Shown piece by piece: positions 1 through 5,316 of a stretch of 5,972 nt of DNA. This DNA is from M3007 sp033762055. GTDB lineage: Bacteria > Bacteroidota > Bacteroidia > Chitinophagales > Saprospiraceae. Numbering within the stretch: position 1 is the stretch's first letter; every line of letters begins with the position of its first letter. The DNA is taken from contig JANRLZ010000304.1 of the NCBI GenBank assembly GCA_033762055.1, forward strand, positions 1 to 5,972, in the 5' to 3' direction. The position numbers and the translations under genes are program-made. Below the pieces are notes generated by a model. It had not been told where the DNA came from and did not search any database. It saw only the letters and a list, made by a program, of their open reading frames with translations.

Positions 1-38
1 TGGCCTACACAGCCAAATCCAAAGAGTCCGATTTTCAT
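1..38 (-). CDS. hom: Homoserine dehydrogenase, N-terminal fragment (runs off the left edge)
   Basis: Only the first 12 codons are inside the window. They read MKIGLFGFGCVG, a first beta strand followed by the dinucleotide-binding GxGxxG loop (G7-F-G9-C-V-G12). This wording is characteristic, from memory, of stand-alone homoserine dehydrogenases of Bacteroidota, which reduce aspartate semialdehyde to homoserine with NAD(P)H. The ATG lies 51 bp after the stop codon of the cystathionine gamma-synthase-family gene on the same strand, with no terminator between them, so both probably share the SAM-riboswitch-controlled transcript. The region before the ATG is AT-rich without a Shine-Dalgarno sequence, as is usual in this phylum. 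Another Rossmann-fold oxidoreductase cannot be excluded from 12 residues, but the methionine-pathway neighbour supports the call. Confidence 0.72.
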   Translation of the reverse strand, partial: MKIGLFGFGCVG

Positions 39-89
39 GTTTATTGTTGAATTGAATTTGCTTGTTTTTTCCGGATGCGCCGGCCGCGA

Positions 90-1271
90 TTACCTTAAAT
101 CAACTTCCTGACGCACTGACATGCCCCGACTTGTTTTTTGAAGTCCTGCCAGCAGGTCGTCCACGAGATCGGTAGCGGCTTCTATCCCGCAGGACAAGCG
201 AATGAGTGAATCGCTGACCCCGGCGGTGAGGCGTTTTTCGCGCGGAATGCTTTTGTGGGTCATAGAAGCCGGGTGGCAAAGCAGGCTTTTTACCCCGCCG
301 AGACTTTCCGCCAGTTTAAAAAGGCGGGTATTGGTTACCAGGGCACGGGCCGCTTCAAGTCGGTCGTCTTTGAGCCTAAATGAAACAATACCTCCAAAAT
401 CGCTTTGTTGTTTTGCCGCCACATCGTGATTGTTATGTCCCGCGAGTCCGGGGTAATACACCTCATCCACGTCCTCATGCGCAGCAAGCGCCGCTGCCAC
501 CGCACGGGCATTCCGACAGTGGGCTTCCATCCGTAAGGGGAGCGTTTCGATCCCGCGAATGGTAAGCCAGCTATCCCAGGGGCCCAAAATGCCGCCACAG
601 GCATTTTGATAAAATTTAAGCCGGTTTCCCAGCTCTTCATCGGCGGCGACCAGTAAACCTGCAATGACATCGGAGTGGCCTGCCAGGTATTTTGTAGCGG
701 AATGAATAACGATATCGGCGCCCAGCGAAAGCGGGCGCTGCAGCACCGGACTGGCGAAAGTGTTATCTACAACCACCCAGGCGCCGGCGGCGTGGGCCAG
801 GCGACTAATGGTCTCTATATCTGATATCTTCAGTGTGGGATTGCTGGGTGTTTCCAGCCAGACAAAACGAGTTTTCGGCGAAAGGTAGCGGAGTACATTT
901 TGCGGATTGGTGGTATCTACGTAATGAACCTTTACGCCAAATTTCTCATAAACATGGGTAAATAGTCGAAAAGAGCCGCCATAAATATCATCAACCGCAA
1001 TTATCTCGTCGTCTGGCTGCAAAAGTTTCAAAACACAATCAATCGCAGCCAGGCCGGAAGCAAAAGCAAGTCCACGGCTGCCTTCTTCGAGTTGGGCAAT
1101 TATTTGTTCGAGTACCTGGCGGGTAGGATTATTGGAACGGGCATAATCGAACCCTTTGTTTTCGCCGGGAGCATCCTGAACGAACGTGGCAGTCTGGTAA
1201 ATGGGGACAGACACAGCGCCTGTCAGTGGGTCAACGGGAATGGAATGAAGAATTCGGGTGATTTCCTGCAT
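90..1271 (-). CDS. metB: Cystathionine gamma-synthase / trans-sulfuration PLP enzyme
   Basis: A 393-residue member of the Cys/Met-metabolism PLP family (fold type I), full length for the family. Visible landmarks, numbered from the chosen start: Y43 and R45 in YARSNNPTR (phosphate contact from the neighbouring subunit), Y97 stacking on PLP, D169 in VVVDNTF (pyridine nitrogen), the Schiff-base lysine K194 in HSATKYLAGHSD, and R358 in LIRLSCGIE (substrate carboxylate). The family includes gamma-synthases, gamma-lyases and O-acylhomoserine sulfhydrylases. Synthase is preferred because a SAM-I riboswitch precedes the gene and homoserine dehydrogenase follows it. The start at 1271 is chosen because MQEITRILHS aligns with usual family N-termini and an A-rich stretch precedes it; in-frame ATGs at 1301 and 1325 would add 10 or 18 atypical residues. 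Oddity: the Glu usual in the SLGGxESL motif is Lys (K328), so the exact reaction is less certain than the family. Confidence 0.88.
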   Translation of the reverse strand: MQEITRILHSIPVDPLTGAVSVPIYQTATFVQDAPGENKGFDYARSNNPTRQVLEQIIAQLEEGSRGLAFASGLAAIDCVLKLLQPDDEIIAVDDIYGGSFRLFTHVYEKFGVKVHYVDTTNPQNVLRYLSPKTRFVWLETPSNPTLKISDIETISRLAHAAGAWVVVDNTFASPVLQRPLSLGADIVIHSATKYLAGHSDVIAGLLVAADEELGNRLKFYQNACGGILGPWDSWLTIRGIETLPLRMEAHCRNARAVAAALAAHEDVDEVYYPGLAGHNNHDVAAKQQSDFGGIVSFRLKDDRLEAARALVTNTRLFKLAESLGGVKSLLCHPASMTHKSIPREKRLTAGVSDSLIRLSCGIEAATDLVDDLLAGLQKTSRGMSVRQEVDLR

Positions 1272-1468
1272 TTTTTTTAGATTTAAGCAAATCACAGGCA
1301 TTCTGCGTTGGTGATTCGAACGCATTTTTCTGTGTATTTACGGTGTTTTTAATGGTAATACCACGAAAAACCTGCCCAAAAAAGTCAAGACCGGATGTGT
1401 TGAGAATGCCTGCCGGGGGTGTATTATTTGCCACAGAGTACGTTGGAAAACACGTCATTCAGACAAAT
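1272..1468 (-). other. Leader between SAM attenuator and the metB-like start, with a possible small ORF
   Basis: About 197 nt lie between the attenuator U-tract and the metB-like start codon. No second hairpin-plus-U-tract is evident. An open frame of 75 codons begins at an ATG at 1458, only 10 nt after the U-tract, and ends at 1231, overlapping the enzyme gene by 41 nt in another frame. Its predicted product begins MTCFPTYSVANNTPPAG and has no recognisable domain, signal peptide or membrane segment. Its later part looks less protein-like. It may be a leader peptide, an upstream coupling ORF, or chance; an in-frame N-terminal extension of the enzyme from 1325 also falls here. Confidence 0.4.
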
Positions 1469-1497
1469 AAAAAATCCCCTCCGGCAAGCCGGAAGGG
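1469..1497 (-). terminator. Rho-independent attenuator of the SAM-I riboswitch
   Basis: On the minus strand the arms CCCTTCCGGC (1497-1488) and GCCGGAGGGG (1485-1476) form a stem of nine pairs closed by a CTTG tetraloop, including one T-G pair, followed directly by ATTTTTT (1475-1469). It sits 38 nt downstream of the riboswitch P1 helix. The 5' arm is also complementary to the P1 3' flank: CCTTCCGGCTT (1496-1486) can pair over 11 positions with AAGTCGGAAGG (1539-1529), which overlaps the P1 3' strand by five bases. That is the expected mutually exclusive antiterminator. Bound SAM should stabilise P1, free the terminator and switch the operon off. Confidence 0.92.
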
Positions 1498-1534
1498 ACA
1501 ATTTCTTGCGCAATGAAATTGGCGGGTGCCTTCC

Positions 1535-1652
1535 GACTTATCTGATACCAATTACTTGGTAACGGAATTGGCACCTTAATCGCGTTTGCGCTAAACGCGG
1601 TCAGGTTGCCAAGGCTTCAACGGGCCGGTCCCTCTGCCTTTCTGGATAAGTC
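1535..1652 (-). ncRNA. SAM-I (S-box) riboswitch
   Basis: The minus strand reads as a complete SAM-I aptamer. P1 is GACTTATC (1652-1645) pairing with GATAAGTC (1542-1535). It is followed by the conserved core AGAGGGACCGGCCC (around 1635-1622), the TGAAGCC and GGCAACC elements, a P3 hairpin (arms CGCGTTT and AAACGCG, 1599-1581), the conserved GGTGCCAATTCC (1575-1564), and a P4 hairpin TACCAAGTAATTGGTA (1561-1546). These conserved blocks occur in the right order and spacing. The riboswitch senses S-adenosylmethionine and acts in cis through the attenuator at 1497-1469, repressing the downstream metB-like/hom operon when SAM is abundant. The transcript 5' end is probably only some 15-20 nt upstream of P1. 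Confidence 0.96.
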
Positions 1653-1675
1653 TGTCCCGAATTTTTCAATCCGGA

Positions 1676-1707
1676 ACGATGTAGTAAAGAACTGCCGCAA
1701 AGGTCAA
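1676..1707 (-). promoter_or_regulatory. Possible Bacteroidota promoter for the SAM-riboswitch operon
   Basis: On the minus strand a TTG (1707-1705) is followed after 21 nt by TACATCGT (1683-1676), a partial match to the Bacteroidota -33 TTG / -7 TAnnTTTG pattern. The TTTG part is degenerate, so this is a weak motif. Its placement is sensible: initiation would fall around 1670, shortly before the P1 helix of the riboswitch. Confidence 0.35.
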
Positions 1708-1795
1708 TTGTTTTTTACGAGACTAAAAAGTGTTGACGTAAAATTTTTACAAAAAATCCGGGTTTATGTGCTTTGCAGCATAAGCGGCTTTCGGG

Positions 1796-1822
1796 TTGGC
1801 AGCAGCCTTTGCGTTATTTTTG
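1796..1822 (+). promoter_or_regulatory. Bacteroidota-type promoter of the secreted-protein gene
   Basis: TATTTTTG at 1815-1822 matches the Bacteroidota -7 consensus TAnnTTTG at every fixed position. A TTG at 1796-1798 stands 16 nt upstream, slightly short of the usual 17-23 nt spacing of the -33 element. Transcription starting about 7 nt downstream would give a 5' leader of under 20 nt before the ATG at 1847. The promoter is divergent from the riboswitch operon promoter. Confidence 0.5.
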
Positions 1823-1846
1823 CGCCTTTCAATACTTAATCTTTGC

Positions 1847-2629
1847 ATGAAAAGACTTTTCCTGACTACCGTTTTAGCGCTTTGGGCGCTTCTTGTTTTT
1901 GCCCAGCAAACCTTTGATCTGGAGGACCATACGACCTTGTTGGAGGAATTTTTCGACGCCGACACCCTCAATGCCTACGGCGAAGCGCTTTGGGAACCCT
2001 ATACTTTTGCAGATGAACTTTCAGGCCGGCTTTCCGACGATGGCTGGGTGCACACGCGTTTGGATACCATCTTATACTATGCGGCCTATGATATCCCCAA
2101 AGCGGTGGTTGTTTTTGAAACCATCAAGTACGAACAGGGGAGAATGAGCGACGGCGCACAGATGAGTTTTGCCATCTTTGATAAAAATTCAGACGGTGGC
2201 TGGCGGGTTGAGCGTTTTTCCAAACATCTGGTTACGCTTGCCAGCAGTTTTTATGGGGGGAATGTAGGCTTGGCACAATTCGGAGAAAACCAGTGGTGCC
2301 TGAGTTTGGAAATGAGTTGGAACGGTCAGGGGGTGTATGCCGAGTACATGACCTTTTTAAATCTTGAAGATTTACAAAAAGTATTCAACCTGACAATCCA
2401 TGAGGACAACATGGGGGTGCTGGGTGAAAACTCGGAGCGTGCCTATGCATTCGACAAAGCCATCCATCTTTTACCCACAGTAGAGACACTTACCGGCTGG
2501 TGGGAGTTTGATCTGGTTACACAAGGCACAGAGCCCGACGACGATGTGGAGCGCGCAGTGCCGGCCAATATGGTGCAGCGGTATGCTTTTGATTGGGAAA
2601 CAGGCACGTATATGAAAGTGTGCCGTTGA
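1847..2629 (+). CDS. Secreted or periplasmic protein of unknown function
   Basis: This 260-residue protein is not recognised. The start at 1847 gives a clear signal peptide: KR at positions 2-3, a hydrophobic core of about residues 4-18, and a probable cleavage after A19 (VFA|QQ). The mature part is acidic and rich in aromatics. A segment around residues 74-112 (LYYAAYDIPKAVVVFETIKY, then MSFAIFDKNSDGGW) has the alternating hydrophobic look of beta strands, and residues 131-172 look similar. No lipobox cysteine follows the signal peptide, and there are only two cysteines in the mature protein (C151, C259), with no transmembrane helix beyond the signal. An acidic EPDDD patch lies near residue 229. 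Beta-rich secreted hypotheticals of this general look are common in Bacteroidota, but no function follows. The gene appears monocistronic, is divergent from the methionine operon, and converges on cas6. Confidence 0.85.
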   Translation: MKRLFLTTVLALWALLVFAQQTFDLEDHTTLLEEFFDADTLNAYGEALWEPYTFADELSGRLSDDGWVHTRLDTILYYAAYDIPKAVVVFETIKYEQGRMSDGAQMSFAIFDKNSDGGWRVERFSKHLVTLASSFYGGNVGLAQFGENQWCLSLEMSWNGQGVYAEYMTFLNLEDLQKVFNLTIHEDNMGVLGENSERAYAFDKAIHLLPTVETLTGWWEFDLVTQGTEPDDDVERAVPANMVQRYAFDWETGTYMKVCR

Positions 2630-2631
2630 GA

Positions 2632-3564
2632 TTAACCGTTGTCGCGGCTTTTATTGTGCCAGTTCCCGCCAGGTTTGTTGCCGTATTTGTGGGCGCCACC
2701 ATTGCCCCCCGAATGACGGTCGCCACCTCCACCCTGATGATGGGAAGGCCGTTCTTTTTCCTTCTCTTTTTCCTTTATTTCCACAAATCCGAAGCCCAGC
2801 TGCGGGTATTCGCCAAACCCCGCAAAGTAGCAAAATTCGAGCAGGGGCAAAGACATGGTTACCTCAAAATCATACACAAAACCACGCAGTTGCGTAATTC
2901 CGTCGGTGTTGGGTTTGAGGTGAATAAGGCGCGATTTTGATTGACCAAACATTCGGAAATGCATGGCCAGAGAGGGGTCAAGCAACTTCAGGCCCGCCAG
3001 CGATTTGTATTGCGAAGCAGCCTTGAACCGACGAACAGCATGGGTGAAAAAACTCACGTCATAGTCGGGGTTGTCCGGCATCAGATATGGGCTGGGAACC
3101 GGCTTTTCATCGTCCACATTGGTGACAGAAATAGGAGCGCCTGCTTTCAGTTGCATGGTTTCCTTGAAATGCGGGCGAGGCATCACCTGCCAGTGTTTTA
3201 CTTCAAAACGGGCCGGCTGTCCTTCAAAAACGCCCAGCGTAAGTGGCAACTGTCGAAACAGGTAAATCAGTTGTTGTTCGAACGATGGATCAATATAACA
3301 GGAGAAGGTAAGCTTTACCTGATTGCCTTGCAAACGGAATTCTTGACGCGTCTGATCCATTTCGTATGGATAGATCGCCAATGGACTGAATGTGAAGAGT
3401 TTAAAAGTGTGGGAAGCGAAGTCATAGCCGCGTTTTTGGGCCCAGGCCGACATTTCAGGGCTTGCCTTCGAAAGAACACTAAAAACCCAATTGGAGATTT
3501 CCGATTGGTAGTTTATGGGGATGATGGTACCCTTCTGGCACGTTAGGGTGAATTGGATGCGCAT
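2632..3564 (-). CDS. cas6: CRISPR-associated endoribonuclease Cas6 with a low-complexity C-terminal tail
   Basis: A 310-residue protein of the Cas6 type, the RAMP-fold nuclease that cuts CRISPR precursor RNA within repeats in type I and III systems. Family signs: N-terminal strand MRIQFTLTC, then IPINYQSEISNWVFSVLS (residues 15-32), the FKLFTFSPL strand (54-62), and the diagnostic glycine-rich loop GFGEYPQLGFGFVEI (249-263) where the protein normally ends. In Pyrococcus Cas6 the catalytic residues are Y31, H46 and K52 (recalled). By motif alignment K55 matches the lysine, but Q43 takes the place of the histidine; H52, just before FKLF, is a candidate substitute. Residues from about 264 are a tail: a KEKEKEKE stretch, then a Gly/His/Asn/Lys-rich segment to the end. 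No CRISPR array or other cas gene is in the window, so the RNA substrate must be elsewhere if the protein is active. The ATG at 3564 begins the first conserved strand. Confidence 0.88.
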   Translation of the reverse strand: MRIQFTLTCQKGTIIPINYQSEISNWVFSVLSKASPEMSAWAQKRGYDFASHTFKLFTFSPLAIYPYEMDQTRQEFRLQGNQVKLTFSCYIDPSFEQQLIYLFRQLPLTLGVFEGQPARFEVKHWQVMPRPHFKETMQLKAGAPISVTNVDDEKPVPSPYLMPDNPDYDVSFFTHAVRRFKAASQYKSLAGLKLLDPSLAMHFRMFGQSKSRLIHLKPNTDGITQLRGFVYDFEVTMSLPLLEFCYFAGFGEYPQLGFGFVEIKEKEKEKERPSHHQGGGGDRHSGGNGGAHKYGNKPGGNWHNKSRDNG

Positions 3565-3711
3565 ACTTCGCGAAGATTAAAAAGAAGATTAAAATTTCCC
3601 CCGTATTGTTTTGTGAGTATTGTTTTTCGGCCGAAAAGTACACAAGAGTTCCCGCTTTCCAAGAAAAAATAAATTTCTCTGTACACAATTGCAGATAAAA
3701 GCCCCCCCCCT
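3565..3711. repeat. Repeat- and palindrome-rich gap upstream of cas6
   Basis: This 147-bp gap separates cas6 from the upstream phosphatase/nuclease-family gene on the same strand. It contains a 10-bp palindrome CTTCGCGAAG (3566-3575) two bases from the cas6 start codon; two copies of GAAGATTAAAA (3572-3582, 3584-3594; 12-bp period); two copies of GTATTGTTTT (3603-3612, 3617-3626; 14-bp period); a 14-bp palindrome TTTTCGGCCGAAAA (3624-3637); two copies of GTACACAA (3638-3645, 3681-3688; 43 bp apart); and a C9 run (3702-3710). No good TAnnTTTG promoter is visible; TAATCTTCG about 10 nt before the ATG is a poor match. No intrinsic terminator is evident either. Confidence 0.6.
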
Positions 3712-4824
3712 TTAATCGCGAAGCAATGCCACTTTGATCCACACCGGCTGGTGATCGGAAAACTGAAAGCCCTGCGGAATGCCCCTGGCTGCTAAAATTC
3801 TAACATTGGGCGAAACCAGAAAATAATCAATCAAGGTCTCGAATGTCTTTCCTTTGACATACGGATCCCGTGCTTTTCGGTTGCTCGGCGTAGCGGGGTC
3901 ATAACCAAAGGTCCATCCTTCCGGGAAAAAGCCGGGAGGGATATTACCCTGGCCTCGTCCAGCAGGTTTTATGGCCATAAACGCATCAAAGCGAAAATAG
4001 GGCGGACACTGGTTCCAGTCGCCGCCCAGTACAACGTAGTTGCCTTTTTTGTATTCAGATACTGCCAGATCACGCAAATATGGCAATTGCAATGCCTTGA
4101 TCTTGTCGCCAGGGTCGTAGGCCGCATTGTGCAGGTTGATCACCACCAACTCTTTTCCCCAAGAGACGGGATAACGATGTAAGGCCGCGCATCGATCCAG
4201 TTGAAAAAGCCGATCCGGCATCGGATAGTGACCAGGCAACTGGTGACGAATGGCTTCAGCAGGTTGGATACGGCTAAAAGTGGCCAGACCGGATAACACT
4301 TCACCATAGGCATTCCATGGTTCGAGCAATGGAATTGGCACCCTGTCGCACTTGTAATTCAGGGCAAAATCAGCCGCAAAACCGGATAATATTCGCTGGT
4401 ATTCCGCATATTGTGGCAATTGATAACTGCGGTCGGAAGCAATATCTACCTCCTGCAGCAAAAAAAAGTCAACACTGTCGCGCCATGTCTGAAAGAAATC
4501 AAGTGCGCCCTGTAGATTTTTCTCCACGAGGCGTTTGGGGCTTCGCGTCATGCTGCTGCCGGAATACCACATGCCTTCATCATCATAAAAAAAGTCGGAT
4601 TCTGCACCCAGACCACCGAAGCCGACATTCCAGGTGACCAGCGTAACCATGCTGTCGCTCAGCGTTGTTTGGCCGGCGTTTTGTTCAAACGTCAATGTGG
4701 CAGGGTAGGGGTCGGGCTGCCAGTCGGTGGCCCAGCCATATGCCAATATACCAATAAAATAAGAGATTATCAATAAGACAAGACCGATAAACAGCCGCTT
4801 GAAAAGTTGTTTTTTAATGCGCAT
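3712..4824 (-). CDS. Membrane-anchored endonuclease/exonuclease/phosphatase (EEP) family protein
   Basis: A 370-residue protein with one N-terminal membrane helix (about residues 9-30, preceded by RIKKQLFKR, so the catalytic domain probably faces the periplasm) and an EEP-fold domain (about 60-368). The metal-dependent phosphodiesterase motifs are all visible: N66 in TWNVGFGG, E125 in LLQEVD, N230-H232 in NLHN, D269 and N271 in GGDWN, D333 in IDYFLVSP, and S356-D357-H358 in SDHQPVW. The family covers DNases, phosphoinositide phosphatases and sphingomyelinases; the substrate cannot be told here. The start at 4824 is chosen because it directly precedes the basic-plus-hydrophobic anchor and lies 2 bp after the upstream DoxX-like stop (TAACCATG on the minus strand), suggesting translational coupling; longer in-frame starts would run through that gene. 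A G9 tract follows one base after its stop. Confidence 0.87.
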   Translation of the reverse strand: MRIKKQLFKRLFIGLVLLIISYFIGILAYGWATDWQPDPYPATLTFEQNAGQTTLSDSMVTLVTWNVGFGGLGAESDFFYDDEGMWYSGSSMTRSPKRLVEKNLQGALDFFQTWRDSVDFFLLQEVDIASDRSYQLPQYAEYQRILSGFAADFALNYKCDRVPIPLLEPWNAYGEVLSGLATFSRIQPAEAIRHQLPGHYPMPDRLFQLDRCAALHRYPVSWGKELVVINLHNAAYDPGDKIKALQLPYLRDLAVSEYKKGNYVVLGGDWNQCPPYFRFDAFMAIKPAGRGQGNIPPGFFPEGWTFGYDPATPSNRKARDPYVKGKTFETLIDYFLVSPNVRILAARGIPQGFQFSDHQPVWIKVALLRD

Positions 4825-4826
4825 GG

Positions 4827-5225
4827 TTACATTTTTATCATCCAGAGTCCGAGCAACACCACTATAAAATAGGGGACAATCCCGGCCGCTCCCCCGTAGT
4901 CCCTGGCAATTCGCTGCCCAAAAAAGAGGCACAATAACGATATACCTGCGAATAAGGGGCTGTAATAAGCCAGCACACTTTGTCCGCTGAAAAGCAGCTG
5001 CAGCAGGGCGATTATGGAAACCAGGCCGGTCATTACTTCCAGCAGGGTCAGAATGGGGAGCAGAAGATTGATGCTGCCACCTAGAGGACTGTTTTTGAAA
5101 TGATCGCTTAAATAAGCGAGATTGCCTTTGTAATCCAGCACTTTATCGAGGCCGGACTGCAAAAACAGGATAGCAAAAAAGGCAGTAACGAAAATTGCAG
5201 GGAGATTGCTGAAAATCAAGTCCAT
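4827..5225 (-). CDS. DoxX-like four-helix inner-membrane protein
   Basis: A 132-residue, strongly hydrophobic protein with four predicted membrane segments (about residues 8-24, 52-76, 86-103 and 112-130). The first helix runs into FLQSGLDKVLDYKGN, which resembles the N-terminal signature of the DoxX/MauE-like families (small residue, then GxxK, then an acidic/Gly turn). Family members are linked to quinone or thiol redox and to methylamine dehydrogenase maturation, but no cysteine pair or other catalytic motif is visible, so the role is unassigned. The start at 5225 precedes the first helix; an upstream in-frame extension would overlap the DUF1573 gene in another frame and has no membrane character. 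The gene follows DUF1573 by 91 bp and is nearly contiguous with the EEP-family gene, so it is likely co-transcribed with it. Confidence 0.8.
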   Translation of the reverse strand: MDLIFSNLPAIFVTAFFAILFLQSGLDKVLDYKGNLAYLSDHFKNSPLGGSINLLLPILTLLEVMTGLVSIIALLQLLFSGQSVLAYYSPLFAGISLLCLFFGQRIARDYGGAAGIVPYFIVVLLGLWMIKM

Positions 5226-5316
5226 AACAGCGCAAAAGATGATTTGAATATCACCCCGTTGCGGCTGCAAGATAGGCGCATTTTTTTTAACCTGAAATTC
5301 AGCGACAGCGCGCCTT

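Noticed and set aside
335..670. Alternate minus-strand frame of 111 codons inside the metB-like gene
   Set aside because: It is an out-of-frame shadow of a full-length enzyme whose motifs run continuously through this region.
1301..1325. Upstream in-frame ATGs as the true metB-like start
   Set aside because: The extra 10-18 residues do not resemble family N-termini, whereas the ATG at 1271 is preceded by an A-rich stretch and matches the usual beginning.
2593..3546. Plus-strand open frames opposite cas6 (about 115 and 201 codons)
   Set aside because: They lie antisense to a convincing Cas6 protein, show no domain or signal features, and their composition is what a reversed coding strand gives.
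3624..3637. TTTTCGGCCGAAAA as an intrinsic terminator of the EEP-family gene run
   Set aside because: The dyad is continuous, so a hairpin would have only about five pairs around a GGCC loop, and it is followed by A residues rather than a U-tract on the minus strand.
5216..5281. 21-codon ORF between the DUF1573 and DoxX-like genes, starting after an A8 run
   Set aside because: The A-rich context resembles a Bacteroidota translation start, but the peptide (MRLSCSRNGV...) has no recognisable feature and overlaps the DoxX-like start out of frame; length alone is not significant.
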